Positions 51,481 through 61,486 of a DNA stretch of 64,000 nucleotides are shown one piece after another. The stretch comes from Nostocoides sp. F2B08 (GTDB taxonomy: Bacteria; Actinomycetota; Actinomycetes; Actinomycetales; Dermatophilaceae), in contig NZ_WESE01000006.1 in NCBI RefSeq assembly GCF_009184895.1, positions 501 through 64,500 of the forward strand. The letters run 5' to 3'. The translations under genes and the position numbers were made by a program. The number at the start of each line of letters is the position of its first letter. Position 1 is the first letter of the stretch. Under the pieces are notes generated by a model, which was given only the letters and a program-made list of their open reading frames with translations, had not been told where the DNA came from and did not search any database.

Positions 51481-52122
51481 TCAGTGGACCTCCAAGCGCC
51501 AGGAGGTCCCCTCGCGCGCGAAGCCCAGTCGCTCGTAGTAGGGCGCGACCATGTCGGGAGGGGTGCGCACGCTGGTGAAGCCCCGATCCGTGAACAGACC
51601 GGACCTCCGGTAGACGAACTCACCCGGCGTGAAGTCCCGGTATTTCGGTGTCACGTAATCGAGTTCGATCTGCGCGACCCCGTCGCCGGCGTCGCGGACC
51701 ACGACGACCCCGACGGTCTCGTCGCCCTGCAGTACGAGGTACGTGAACCGGTCCTCGCGGGCCCCGATCCGGCCCTCGGCCGAGGCGACCTCGCCGAAGA
51801 AGTGCGGGAAGAAGTGTCCGATCTCACCCTCATGGGTCCGGACGAAATGCTCGAGGTAGGCGTCGCCCTCGTCGACCTCGACGACCGCGTAGGCGTCCTC
51901 GTCGTGGCGCTCCCGCAGCAGCTTCGTGATGAAGAAGATGTTGATCCCGGCCAGCACGATGTTCATCGCCACCATCGGCCAGACCTCGATGACCGCGTTG
52001 AAGAAGACGAGGACGAGGCAGGCGACGAGGTTGAGGATCCGCAGCCGCAGCACCCTCGCCTGGAGCAGCGAGAAGATGAGCAGTGCCGAGCCGGCCCAGC
52101 CGACGGCGTCGATCCAGCTCAC
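51481..52122 (-). CDS. YgjV-like membrane domain fused to GNAT-like domain
   Basis: 213 aa, GTG start overlapping the stop of the SIMPL gene (GTGA coupling). Residues 1-75 contain three helices (WAGSALLIFSLLQARVLRLR, NLVACLVLVFFNAVIEVWPM, MNIVLAGINIFFITKLL) in YgjV style. Residues 95-213 look like an acetyltransferase-type fold: TYLVLQGDETVGVVVVRDAG, IELDYVTPKYRDFTPGEFVY and a terminal YYERLGFAREGTSWRLEVH. The acetyl-CoA loop is not clearly conserved, so activity is uncertain. The role of the fusion is unknown. Confidence 0.7.
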   Translation of the reverse strand: MSWIDAVGWAGSALLIFSLLQARVLRLRILNLVACLVLVFFNAVIEVWPMVAMNIVLAGINIFFITKLLRERHDEDAYAVVEVDEGDAYLEHFVRTHEGEIGHFFPHFFGEVASAEGRIGAREDRFTYLVLQGDETVGVVVVRDAGDGVAQIELDYVTPKYRDFTPGEFVYRRSGLFTDRGFTSVRTPPDMVAPYYERLGFAREGTSWRLEVH

Positions 52123-52766
52123 GGGGTGGCGACCTCGGGTCCGTGCCAGGCCCAGCGCACGCTGACCTGGGCCGTGACCGTGCTCTCGCCCGGCGCGACG
52201 GACAGGCTGGTCGCCATCGCATCGGCGCGCGCAGCGAACGGCCGGGGCTCTGGTCCACTGACGTGGTCGCCGATCCAGACCACCTCAGCGAGCGTGCGGC
52301 CGGCGAACCGCGCATACTCCTCCGCTCTGGCCCGGGCGTCCTCGAAGGCGCGCTCGCGCGCAGTCGCGAGCAGCGGCGTCGGGTCCGCGATGGCCAGGGC
52401 GATGCCGTCGATGAGCAGAGCGTCACCGGCTGCCTCGACGGCACGGTCGAGGATGACGCTGACCCGGTCGAGGTCGCGGATCCCGACCCGCAGGGTGTGG
52501 AAGCCGGTGAGCCGGCTCGTCACCTGGCCCCGGTCGTCGTACCTGTGGTGGATGCCGCTCGACGTGGTGGTGACGTCGCGTTCTGCGACTCCCGAGTCCG
52601 CGAGAACTGCGCGGACGGCGGAGACGACCGCGTCGACCTCGCGCAGGGTGGCCGAGACGCTCTCTCCCTCGCGGGTGACGCGAAGCTCCAGGTTGACCAT
52701 GTCCGGGACGGCACCGGCGCTGCCGGTGCCCGTGACGTCGACGCATGAGGGCAGGATGTTCGTCAT
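52119..52766 (-). CDS. SIMPL-domain (DUF541) protein
   Basis: 215 aa. VTGTGSAGAVPDMVNLELRV opens the SIMPL domain, followed by SVSATLREVDAVVSAVRAVL, VSRLTGFHTLRVGIRDLDRV and the helical ALIDGIALAIADPTPLL/ARERAFEDARARAEEYARFAG segment of the family. SIMPL proteins in other bacteria are periplasmic or associated with stress signalling; here no signal peptide is present, so it may be cytosolic. Its ATG overlaps the divergent ATG of the VanZ-like gene by two bases, which leaves no separate promoter region. Confidence 0.85.
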   Translation of the reverse strand: MTNILPSCVDVTGTGSAGAVPDMVNLELRVTREGESVSATLREVDAVVSAVRAVLADSGVAERDVTTTSSGIHHRYDDRGQVTSRLTGFHTLRVGIRDLDRVSVILDRAVEAAGDALLIDGIALAIADPTPLLATARERAFEDARARAEEYARFAGRTLAEVVWIGDHVSGPEPRPFAARADAMATSLSVAPGESTVTAQVSVRWAWHGPEVATP

Positions 52767-53205
52767 GGATACGAACTATGCCGCACGGGGGAGCGGTGGG
52801 GAACGGACCGACGGCAGCCTCTTGCCGCGCCGTCCGCTCGTGTTCCTACGGGGCGGGTTCATCGCCGCAGTGCTCGCCCAGCTCTGGGTTCTGTACCTCT
52901 ATGTGCCGAGCGGCTCAGCCGCTCTGCCTGTGCCGCACGCGGACAAGGTCGTCCACGCCCTGGTGTTTGCACTGCCCGCCGTTCTCGGGGTGCTCGCGGG
53001 CCTGCGGCCGTGGCTCGTCGGTGTGATCCTGGCCGTGCACGCACCGGTGAGCGAGGTCGTCCAGCACCTGTGGATCCCCGGTCGCACGGGTGACCCGTGG
53101 GACGTCGTCGCCGACGTCGTCGGTGTGTTCATCGGTCTCGCCATCGGAGCGGTGATGCTCAGTCGTCACAGCGTGATCCGGAGGGCTCCGGCGGCGGTAG
53201 ACTGA
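52765..53205 (+). CDS. VanZ-like membrane protein
   Basis: 146 aa from the ATG at 52765. A GTG at 52840 (FLRGGFIAAVLAQLWVLYLY) is a possible start that would remove the overlap with the divergent SIMPL gene. Four hydrophobic helices follow a VanZ pattern: the HADKVVHALVFALPAVLGV segment with its conserved Asp-Lys-x-x-His, a middle helix, SEVVQHLWIPGRTGDPWDVV and a final helix VGVFIGLAIGAVM. VanZ-like proteins are small membrane proteins of unclear function; no resistance genes are adjacent. Confidence 0.8.
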   Translation: MDTNYAARGSGGERTDGSLLPRRPLVFLRGGFIAAVLAQLWVLYLYVPSGSAALPVPHADKVVHALVFALPAVLGVLAGLRPWLVGVILAVHAPVSEVVQHLWIPGRTGDPWDVVADVVGVFIGLAIGAVMLSRHSVIRRAPAAVD

Positions 53206-53301
53206 TTGGTCCGCCTCATCATTCGGCCCGCGTGAGTTCCCGTGCGATGCGACTGACGCGCGGATGCACCTACCCCCGATGTTGATGTGATTGGACCACC
53301 C

Positions 53302-55365
53302 ATGGCTCGCCCGCCGAAGAAGAGCGCCGGCAAGAAGACCGATACCGCCGGCGCCCCGAAGAAGGCACGCTGGACCCCGGCCCAGAAGGCGGCCGCCAAG
53401 AAGCTCAAGGCCGCCGGCGGCCCCAAGAAGCCGCACCGCAAGGGCGGGTCGACCGCTGCGGCGTCGACCCGGGACGAGCGCAGGGAGCCGCGCGAGTACC
53501 AGAAGCGGGAGGACCGGCCGTACCGCGCCCGCGACGAGCGTCCCCGCGGCGAGCGCAGCGACTACCGCAGCCGGGACGACAGGGGTGGCGACCGGAGGGA
53601 GTACCGGTCTCGGGACGACCGTGGTGACTACCGCCAGCGGGACGACAGGCGTGACTACCGGTCCCGGGATGACCGCACTGAGTACCGGCGTCGCGATGAC
53701 CGGGATGACTACCGCCGGCGTGATGACCGCCGTGACGACCGGGGCGGCTACCGTCGCGATGACCGCGGTGACTACCGCCGGCGTGATGACCGCCGTGACG
53801 ACCGGGGCGGCTACCGTCGCGATGACCGCGGTGACTACCGCCGGCGTGATGACCGCCGTGACGACCGGGGCGGCCGGGACGACCGGCGTGACTATCGCGG
53901 AAGGGATGACCGGCGCCCGGACACCCGCGGCCGCGAGGACGCGCCGCCTACCTGGGAGGAGGCCGAGGCCGAGCGCGCGGAGGCCGATACCTATGTGCGG
54001 TACTCCGGAGCGCGAGCCAGCGGGCCGGCGAAGGTCACGGACGACAACGGGTTCGCCGCCATGGGTCTGCCCATGGTGCTCGTCGAGCGGCTGGCCCGGG
54101 ACGGGATCACCGAGCCCTTCGCGATCCAGGCGACGACGATTCCCGACGCTCTTGCAGGTCGGGACGTCCTCGGGCGCGCCCAGACCGGGTCGGGCAAGAC
54201 CCTCGGGTTCGGGCTACCGCTGCTCACCCGCCTGATGGGCAGCAAGTCCAAGCCCAGGCGCCCTCGAGCCATCGTCCTGGTGCCCACCCGCGAGCTTGCG
54301 ATGCAGGTCAACGACGCCCTCGAGCCTCTGGCCGTCGCGAGCGGGCTGCGATGTCGGCTCGTCGCCGGCGGGTTGTCCTACACCGGCCAGATCTCCGCAC
54401 TCGACCGCGGCGTCGACGTCCTCATCGCCACCCCGGGCCGGCTCAAGGACCTCCGCGAACGGGAGGCGGTCGACTTCGGTGACGTGGAGGTCACGGTCCT
54501 CGACGAGGCCGACCACATGGCCGACATGGGCTTCATGGTCGATGTCTCGACCATCCTCGACGAGATTCCGAACGACGGTCAGCGCCTGCTGTTCAGCGCC
54601 ACCCTCGACAACGGTGTCGACCAGGTCGTCGACCGCTACCTCACCGACCCCGTCGAGCACGGCGTCGACGACGTGGGTGCCTCGGTCGAGACGATGAGCC
54701 ACTTCGTCTTCCTCGTGGGTCCCCAGGACAAGAAGACGGTCACCGCCGAGCTCGCGAACCGCACGACGCGCACCATCGTCTTCGTGCGGACCAAGCTCGG
54801 CGCGGACCGGGTCGCCGGCGAGCTCCAGGACCGCGGCATCCGCGCCGCCGCTCTCCACGGCGGGCTGACCCAGTCCGTCCGCAACCGGGTGCTCGGTGCC
54901 TTCCGGGAGGGGCGACTGCCCGTCCTCGTCGCGACCGACGTCGCGGCCCGCGGCATCCATGTCGACGACGTCTCCCTCGTGCTTCAGGTCGACCCGCCCG
55001 CGGACCACAAGGACTACCTGCACCGGTCGGGACGGACCGCCCGGGCCGGCGAGCTCGGAACCGTCGTGACGCTGGCGCTGCCGCACCAGCGCCGCACCAT
55101 GGAACGCATGATCGCCTCCGCCGGCCTCGACATCTCACCAGTGTCCGTGCGGCCCGGTGACCCGCTCATCGACGCCGCGGGAGGCAGCACCCCGCCCGGC
55201 GTCTCCGTCGCCGAGGAGGTGGCCGCGATCCTGGCTCCGAAGCATCGGGGACACCGCCGCGGCCATCCGGCCCGCACTCCCGGCGGTGGCGGCCGGCCGA
55301 GGTTCGGCAAGGGCGGACGCTCCGGCGAGCGCCGGCCCCGACAGGACCGGCGCGGCGACCGCTAG
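53302..55365 (+). CDS. DEAD-box RNA helicase with Arg/Asp-rich arm
   Basis: 687 aa from the ATG at 53302 (GTG 53287 possible). Residues 1-50 are Lys/Pro/Ala-rich, 55-220 are a very basic/acidic low-complexity arm of RDDR/YRRRDD repeats, and about 240-650 are the helicase core: Q-motif region GITEPFAIQATTIPDAL, Walker A AQTGSGKT, PTRELA, TPGRL, DEAD in VLDEADHMADMGF, SAT in LLFSATLDNG, and HRSGRTARAG. The tail is again Gly/Arg-rich. All ATPase motifs are intact. Likely roles are ribosome assembly or mRNA decay and cold adaptation; the arm could bind RNA non-specifically or drive condensates (inference). Confidence 0.92.
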   Translation: MARPPKKSAGKKTDTAGAPKKARWTPAQKAAAKKLKAAGGPKKPHRKGGSTAAASTRDERREPREYQKREDRPYRARDERPRGERSDYRSRDDRGGDRREYRSRDDRGDYRQRDDRRDYRSRDDRTEYRRRDDRDDYRRRDDRRDDRGGYRRDDRGDYRRRDDRRDDRGGYRRDDRGDYRRRDDRRDDRGGRDDRRDYRGRDDRRPDTRGREDAPPTWEEAEAERAEADTYVRYSGARASGPAKVTDDNGFAAMGLPMVLVERLARDGITEPFAIQATTIPDALAGRDVLGRAQTGSGKTLGFGLPLLTRLMGSKSKPRRPRAIVLVPTRELAMQVNDALEPLAVASGLRCRLVAGGLSYTGQISALDRGVDVLIATPGRLKDLREREAVDFGDVEVTVLDEADHMADMGFMVDVSTILDEIPNDGQRLLFSATLDNGVDQVVDRYLTDPVEHGVDDVGASVETMSHFVFLVGPQDKKTVTAELANRTTRTIVFVRTKLGADRVAGELQDRGIRAAALHGGLTQSVRNRVLGAFREGRLPVLVATDVAARGIHVDDVSLVLQVDPPADHKDYLHRSGRTARAGELGTVVTLALPHQRRTMERMIASAGLDISPVSVRPGDPLIDAAGGSTPPGVSVAEEVAAILAPKHRGHRRGHPARTPGGGGRPRFGKGGRSGERRPRQDRRGDR
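53707..53874 (+). repeat. 63-bp exact tandem repeat in the helicase arm (2.7 units)
   Basis: Units begin at 53,707, 53,770 and 53,833 and appear identical, including wobble bases; the third breaks off at about 53,874. Each codes for 21 residues of the YRRRDDRRDDRGGYRRDDRG type. Base-level identity means recent or ongoing unit duplication, so length may vary between strains. Confidence 0.9.
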
Positions 55366-55405
55366 ACCGTGCTGGGCCCGCGGCCGCGTTTGCCATGATG
55401 GAGGT

Positions 55406-55966
55406 ATGGCGGACGAGAGGCTCACCGGGCGGTTGCTCGTCGCGACTCCGCAGATCGAGGAGGGCATCTTCGCGCGCAGTGTCGTCCTCGTCCTCGACCA
55501 CTCGGAGGCGGGCGCCCAGGGCGTCGTCCTCAACCGCCCCCTCGAGGCCGACGTCGACGCCGTCCTGCCCGGTTGGCAGGAGCTCGCGACCGCGCCACCG
55601 CGGGTCTTCCACGGCGGACCGGTGCAGACGGACTCCGCTCTCGGACTGGTCGCCGTTCCGGGGGAGGGCGAGGCGCCGATGGCGATCCGCCGGCTCTTCG
55701 GCGGCATCGGCGTGCTCGACCTCGATGCCCCGCCGCCCCTCGTGGCCTCGGAGGTCACCGGATTGCGGATCTTCGCCGGCTACGCCGGCTGGACCGGCGG
55801 TCAGCTCGACGGTGAGGTCAGGACCGGAAGCTGGTACGTCGTCGACGCCGAGGCGAGGGACGCCTTCACCGACGATCCGGACGGACTCTGGGTACGCGTC
55901 CTGCGTCGTCAGCGCGACGAGCTCGCCTTCGTCTCGACCTATCCCGTCGACCCCACGATGAACTGA
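55406..55966 (+). CDS. YqgE/AlgH (UPF0301) family protein
   Basis: 186 aa from the ATG at 55406 (MADERLTGRLLVATPQIEEG), the family's standard opening. FARSVVLVLDHSEAGAQGVV, LNRPLE and VFHGGPVQTDSALGLV are conserved; the end has FAGYAGWTGGQLDGEVRTGS. Compact alpha/beta fold, role unknown. It is close behind the helicase gene (40 bp) and may be cotranscribed. Confidence 0.93.
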   Translation: MADERLTGRLLVATPQIEEGIFARSVVLVLDHSEAGAQGVVLNRPLEADVDAVLPGWQELATAPPRVFHGGPVQTDSALGLVAVPGEGEAPMAIRRLFGGIGVLDLDAPPPLVASEVTGLRIFAGYAGWTGGQLDGEVRTGSWYVVDAEARDAFTDDPDGLWVRVLRRQRDELAFVSTYPVDPTMN

Positions 55967-56037
55967 CGCCGACTGGGTCGGTCGCGCCGCATCAGCGGAC
56001 CCGCCACGCACAGCCGACCACCGCATACAGTTGGGTG

Positions 56038-56346
56038 ATGCAGGCATCCCAGACCCCGCTGGAGCAGCCCCAGGCGCCGACGAGCGAGCCGGCGACCTCG
56101 ACCTCGGTCCTCGAGCGTGAGGAGACCCGCGCGCACGAGGACCTCTGGGAGCCGGGCGATCACGAGCGGTTCGCGCACTACGTGCGCAAGGAGAAGATCG
56201 TCGAGAGTGCCGTGACCGGCGAGCCGGTCGTCGCCCTCTGCGGCAAGGTCTGGGTGCCGGGCCGCAACCCCGACCGGTTCCCCGTCTGCCCGGTGTGCAA
56301 GGAGATCTACGACGGTCTGCGGGCGCCGCAGGACGGCGGCGACTGA
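56038..56346 (+). CDS. DUF3039-family small protein
   Basis: 102 aa; ATG at 56038 (a GTG at 56035 is adjacent). A disordered Ser/Thr/Pro N-terminus is followed by DHERFAHYVRKEKIVESAVT and ALCGKVWVPGRNPDRFPVCP, then CKEIYDGL. The Cys-x(18)-Cys-x2-Cys arrangement suggests metal binding. This is an actinobacterial family of unknown function. It precedes the DEIH helicase by 67 bp. Confidence 0.88.
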   Translation: MQASQTPLEQPQAPTSEPATSTSVLEREETRAHEDLWEPGDHERFAHYVRKEKIVESAVTGEPVVALCGKVWVPGRNPDRFPVCPVCKEIYDGLRAPQDGGD

Positions 56347-56413
56347 CCCGGATTCCGGCCGGCGCGTGTCGATGCTCTGAGTCGCGCGGCCATCGGTTAC
56401 GGTGGCCGCTCCC

Positions 56414-58174
56414 ATGTCTACATCGGCCGCCTCCCACCTCCCTCCCGCCTTTCCCGAGAGGGCCGCGTGGGGAACCGCGGACAAGCTGCGCGCGTGGCAG
56501 GCGGCTGCGCTCGACGGCTACCTGCGCTCCGAGTCCCGTGACTATCTCGCGGTCGCGACGCCGGGTGCAGGCAAGACGACCTTCGCCCTCCGCGTGGCCG
56601 CCGAGCTCATGGGCCGCGGCGTCGTCGACGCCGTCACCGTCGTCGCGCCGACCGAGCACCTGAAGACCCAGTGGGCCGATGCCGCCGGTCGCGTGGGCAT
56701 CCACCTCGACCCGCGTTTCTCGAACTCGGTCGCCGCCACGGCGAGCGACTACGACGGCGTCGCGCTCACCTACGCGCAGGTCGCCAGCCGCCCCGACCTG
56801 CACCGGCACCGCACCGAGCGCTCCCGGACGCTGGTCATCCTCGACGAGATCCACCACGGCGGGGACACCAAGTCCTGGGGCGATGCGATCCGCTCCGCGT
56901 TCGAGCCGGCCGTGCGCCGACTCGCGCTCACCGGCACGCCGTTCCGCTCGGACACCAGCCCGATCCCGTTCGTCCGCTACGAGATGGACGCTGAGGGCAT
57001 CCTCCGCTCGGCGTCGGACTACACCTACGGCTACGCCGCGGCGCTCGCCGACGGGGTGGTCCGGCCGGTGCTGTTCCTCGCCTACGGCGGGTCGATGCGG
57101 TGGCGGACCAAGGCCGGCGACGAGGTTGCCGCCCGCCTCGGCGAGCCGATGACCAAGGACCAGACCGCGCAGGCCTGGCGGACCGCGCTGGACCCGAAGG
57201 GTGAGTGGGTCCCGGCCGTCCTCGCGGCGGCCGACACCCGGCTGAGCGAGGTCCGCCGGCACGTTCCCGACGCCGGTGGGCTCGTCATCGCCTCGAACCA
57301 GACCCAGGCCCGGGCGTACGCGTCGATCCTCAAGCGGATCACGGGTGAGCCGCCGACGGTGGTGCTCTCGGACGATGCCGGCGCCTCCGAGCGGATCGAG
57401 CAGTATGCGCAGGGAACCGCCCGCTGGATGGTCGCCGTGCGCATGGTCTCCGAGGGCGTGGACGTGCCCCGGCTCTGTGTCGGCGTGTATGCGACGTCGA
57501 CGTCGACCCCGCTGTTCTTCGCCCAGGCGGTCGGCCGGTTCGTCCGGGCCCGCCGGCGGGGGGAGACGGCGTCGGTCTTCCTGCCGAGCGTGCCGGTGAT
57601 CCTCGCCCACGCGGGGGCGATGGAAGCCGAGCGAGACCATGCGCTGGACCGCCCACAGGACGCCGACGACGTCGCGTCGATGTGGGCGCAGGAGGAGTCC
57701 CTCCTCGACGAGGCCGCGCGCAGCGAGCGGGTGAGCGACGCGCTCGAGCAACGGTTCGAGGCGCTCGAGTCCGACGCCCACTTCGACCACGTCCTCTTCG
57801 ACGCGCGCCAGTTCGGGCTGCACGCCGCCGTCGGTTCGGAGGAGGAGCAGGACTACCTCGGGCTGCCGGGACTGCTCGAGCCGGACCAGGTGGAGGCGCT
57901 GCTCACCGAGCGGCAGAGCAAGCAGTCCAAGGGGCGTCCTGCGGCCACGCCCCCGGCTGACGCACCGGTCGCGGCGCACCGCGCGCTGCGGGCCCAGCGC
58001 AAGGAGCTCAACAGCCTGGTCGCCGCCTATGCGCGCAAGACCGGGTCGACCCACGCCACGATCCACCTCGACCTGCGCCGGGCCAGCGGTGGACCCGAGG
58101 TGCCCTCGGCGAGCTCGGAGCAGGTGCAGCACCGGATCGACACGATCCGGCGCTGGTTCGTCGGCCGCCGCTGA
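56414..58174 (+). CDS. superfamily II DEAD/DEAH-type helicase
   Basis: 586 aa from the ATG at 56414; the in-frame GTG at 56402 is less likely. It carries RAWQAAALDGYL (Q-like), Walker A ATPGAGKTTFALRV, PTEHLKTQW, Walker B DEIH in LVILDEIHHGGD, the LTGTPFRSD motif III, and in the second RecA domain VIASNQTQARAYASIL, RWMVAVRMVSEGVDVPRLCV and QAVGRFVRARR. The DEIH box and the LKTQW segment relate it to the XPB/ERCC3-like and type III restriction helicases more than to RNA helicases. The C-terminal 170 residues are helical and unique. It is probably a DNA repair or chromosome maintenance helicase, conserved in Actinobacteria next to DUF3039. Confidence 0.88.
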   Translation: MSTSAASHLPPAFPERAAWGTADKLRAWQAAALDGYLRSESRDYLAVATPGAGKTTFALRVAAELMGRGVVDAVTVVAPTEHLKTQWADAAGRVGIHLDPRFSNSVAATASDYDGVALTYAQVASRPDLHRHRTERSRTLVILDEIHHGGDTKSWGDAIRSAFEPAVRRLALTGTPFRSDTSPIPFVRYEMDAEGILRSASDYTYGYAAALADGVVRPVLFLAYGGSMRWRTKAGDEVAARLGEPMTKDQTAQAWRTALDPKGEWVPAVLAAADTRLSEVRRHVPDAGGLVIASNQTQARAYASILKRITGEPPTVVLSDDAGASERIEQYAQGTARWMVAVRMVSEGVDVPRLCVGVYATSTSTPLFFAQAVGRFVRARRRGETASVFLPSVPVILAHAGAMEAERDHALDRPQDADDVASMWAQEESLLDEAARSERVSDALEQRFEALESDAHFDHVLFDARQFGLHAAVGSEEEQDYLGLPGLLEPDQVEALLTERQSKQSKGRPAATPPADAPVAAHRALRAQRKELNSLVAAYARKTGSTHATIHLDLRRASGGPEVPSASSEQVQHRIDTIRRWFVGRR

Positions 58175-58302
58175 TCGGACGGACCTACGGGCAGCGGCCG
58201 GACTTCTCGCCGCAGCGCCGACCTCCGGTCATCTGCCGCAGCAACTTCCGCGCCGCATGGTCCTAGGTGCGGCTACTGACCGTATCTGCGGCCGGTGAGC
58301 CC

Positions 58303-59454
58303 TCAGGCGCTGTCGAGGCCCGGGTGAGCGCCGAGACTCGCGCGGTCACCTGCGGCGCGACCCGAGATCCAGCCATCGACGTCCAGCCGAGCCCGCGACC
58401 GCATCGTCGACAGGTGGGGGAAGCGCTCGCCGACCGCGTCGTCGACCTCGCGCTCCCGGTCGGCCAGCACCCGGACGATATCGGTCCCCGCGCCGGCGGA
58501 GCGGGCCGGCGAGGGCGACAGCCGGTCCGCATCGGCGGCCGCGGCCCGGGTCTGCTCCGCTGTGGCGTCGGCGAGTCGCTCGGCGATGCGAACGGCGAAG
58601 CCGGAGAGGAAGGAGCGGCGGAAGACCCGGGCGTCTCCGGCGGACCCGGTCGATCTGTGCGTGAGCATGGCGGTGCTCGCCTGGACGAGCAGTGACGCGA
58701 AGAGCAGCTCGACCGCCCGCAGCTCGGACTCGTGGCCGATGACGGTGCCGAAGCCGAAGTGCTCGTGCCAGACGGCGCGGCACCGGTTCGCCCGGGCGAC
58801 GGCCGAGAGCAGGCCGAACTTGTCCTTGGCGTAGGGAGCGGCGATGGGGATGCGGGTGGCCCTCGGACCGCCGGACCGACGCGCGTCGGCACTCGCGTCG
58901 AGGAGGGCCCGGTCGATGCTGTGTCGCGCCATGAGCGAGTGCGCGGCTGCGGTGAACGCCTCGGCCTCGGCCTCGTACGGTGTCGACTCCGCCTTGGCGA
59001 GCATCATCCGCACCCGGGTCAGGAGCCGCTCGTCGGCGTCGACCGGGGACCTGCCCGGGACCGCCTGCCCTGGCAGCGGGTCGAGTCGTTCGATCTCGGG
59101 AAGCCGCCCGAGGGCGACCTCCAAGATCCCCGTCGCCGCGTCGATCGCCGCCGCCCCGCCCGAGGTCCGTGCTGCACGGGCGCGCAGATGGTCGGTCTCC
59201 GGCGACCACCACACCGAGGCGGAGATCTGCTCCAGGTGGTCGTGCCATCCCGCGGTGACCGTCGCTGGGGCATACCGGGCCAGGTTGGCCGCCATCGCGT
59301 CCCCGAGCACCTTGGCCGTGAGGGCGTCCCAGTGCCTGGCGACATAGCCGTGCAGATCGGCCGGACGCCATCCCCGCTGCCAGGCCGTATCCACCAGCCC
59401 GACCAGTCGGTCGCACCGTGCCCTCGTGCCCTGTTCCCCGCCCGTGCCGTGCAT
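58303..59454 (-). CDS. DUF2786-domain protein
   Basis: 383 aa. DUF2786 core near residues 140-185: RVRMMLAKAESTPYEAEAEA followed by FTAAAHSLMARHSIDRALLD. The N-terminal part (WQRGWRPADLHGYVARHWDA) and the region after the core (FGFGTVIGHESELRAVELLF, MLTHRST) are conserved in actinobacterial members. No membrane segment or known catalytic triad. The role is unknown; some relatives are phage-encoded. Monocistronic, convergent with the DEIH helicase. Confidence 0.88.
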   Translation of the reverse strand: MHGTGGEQGTRARCDRLVGLVDTAWQRGWRPADLHGYVARHWDALTAKVLGDAMAANLARYAPATVTAGWHDHLEQISASVWWSPETDHLRARAARTSGGAAAIDAATGILEVALGRLPEIERLDPLPGQAVPGRSPVDADERLLTRVRMMLAKAESTPYEAEAEAFTAAAHSLMARHSIDRALLDASADARRSGGPRATRIPIAAPYAKDKFGLLSAVARANRCRAVWHEHFGFGTVIGHESELRAVELLFASLLVQASTAMLTHRSTGSAGDARVFRRSFLSGFAVRIAERLADATAEQTRAAAADADRLSPSPARSAGAGTDIVRVLADREREVDDAVGERFPHLSTMRSRARLDVDGWISGRAAGDRASLGAHPGLDSA

Positions 59455-59578
59455 CGCCCTCGTCCTCCTCGTTCCCGTTCGTCGTCCTCGCTCCGCGAGG
59501 CGACAACTGTGGCAGGTCCGAGCGACGACGCCCGTTCCTCGTCCACAACGCCCCCGAGACGCGCGCGAGCGAGCCGGC

Positions 59579-60076
59579 TCAGTCGTGTTCCGCGGTCGCG
59601 GCGACGAGGGGCGCGGTGCGGTACGGGATGCGCTCGGCGAGGGCGATGAGGGTGTTGGCCCGGGTGACGTGCCGGTCGTCGAGGATGGCGTCGAGGACGC
59701 GCTGCAGGTCCGCGTTGTCCCGCGCGACGATCCTCAGCACGAGGTCGCCGGAACCGGTGACCGTGTGGGCCTCGAGCACCTCGGGGATGGCGGTGAGGTG
59801 CTCGACGACCGGCCCGTGCCCCTGACCCTGCCGGATCTCGACGGTGCAGAACGCTGTCACCGGGTATCCCAGGCCGGCCGGGTCGACGGTCGGCGCGAAC
59901 GAGCGGATGACGCCCGATCGGGTGAGCCGGTCCAGGCGCGCCTGAACGGTTCCGCGGGCCACCCCGAGACGGCGGGAGGCGCCGAGCACCCCGATGTGCG
60001 GGTGCTCCGAGAGCAGGAGGAGCAGTCGCCGGTCCAGGTCGTCGATTCGGTATGCGGTGGTCACCGTGTGCAGCAT
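59579..60076 (-). CDS. AsnC/Lrp-family transcriptional regulator
   Basis: 165 aa from the ATG at 60076 (MLHTVTTAYRIDDLDRRLLL); the longer frame to 60157 runs into the divergent promoter. HTH at about 15-65 (GVLGASRRLGVARGTVQARL, RLTRSGVIRSFAPTVDP), then the RAM/effector domain (VTGSGDLVLRIVARDNADLQ). It is divergently placed 92 bp from hppD, so it most likely senses tyrosine, phenylalanine or a breakdown product and controls the catabolic genes and itself. An inverted repeat overlaps its start codon. Confidence 0.9.
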   Translation of the reverse strand: MLHTVTTAYRIDDLDRRLLLLLSEHPHIGVLGASRRLGVARGTVQARLDRLTRSGVIRSFAPTVDPAGLGYPVTAFCTVEIRQGQGHGPVVEHLTAIPEVLEAHTVTGSGDLVLRIVARDNADLQRVLDAILDDRHVTRANTLIALAERIPYRTAPLVAATAEHD

Positions 60077-60087
60077 AGCGGTGACCA
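60058..60087. promoter_or_regulatory. Lrp/AsnC-type operator over the regulator start codon
   Basis: TGGTCACC at 60,058-60,065 and GGTGACCA at 60,080-60,087 form a perfect 8-bp inverted repeat with 14 bases between. It spans the regulator start codon (60,076) and lies at the upstream edge of the hppD promoter, a position suited to autoregulation and joint control. Confidence 0.55.
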
Positions 60088-60111
60088 GCGCATACAGAAT
60101 GGACAATCTGA

Positions 60112-61431
<1,320 letters not shown>

Positions 61432-61449
61432 CCGGCGTCCTTCGAGCGG

Positions 61450-61468
61450 TGCGGGGCCGCGCCCCGCA
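61450..61468 (+). terminator. hairpin after hppD
   Basis: TGCGGGGC-CGC-GCCCCGCA, an 8-bp perfect stem with a three-base loop, 19 bp after the hppD stop and 19 bp before the next gene. It probably ends the hppD transcript; being within the leader of the RDD gene, it may also attenuate read-through. Confidence 0.65.
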
Positions 61469-61486
61469 GCGTGAGAGGCTTGGGGT

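Noticed and set aside
51484-52764. Long plus-strand open frame before the VanZ-like gene
   Set aside because: It is the antisense shadow of the YgjV-GNAT and SIMPL genes; no ribosome site or family motif.
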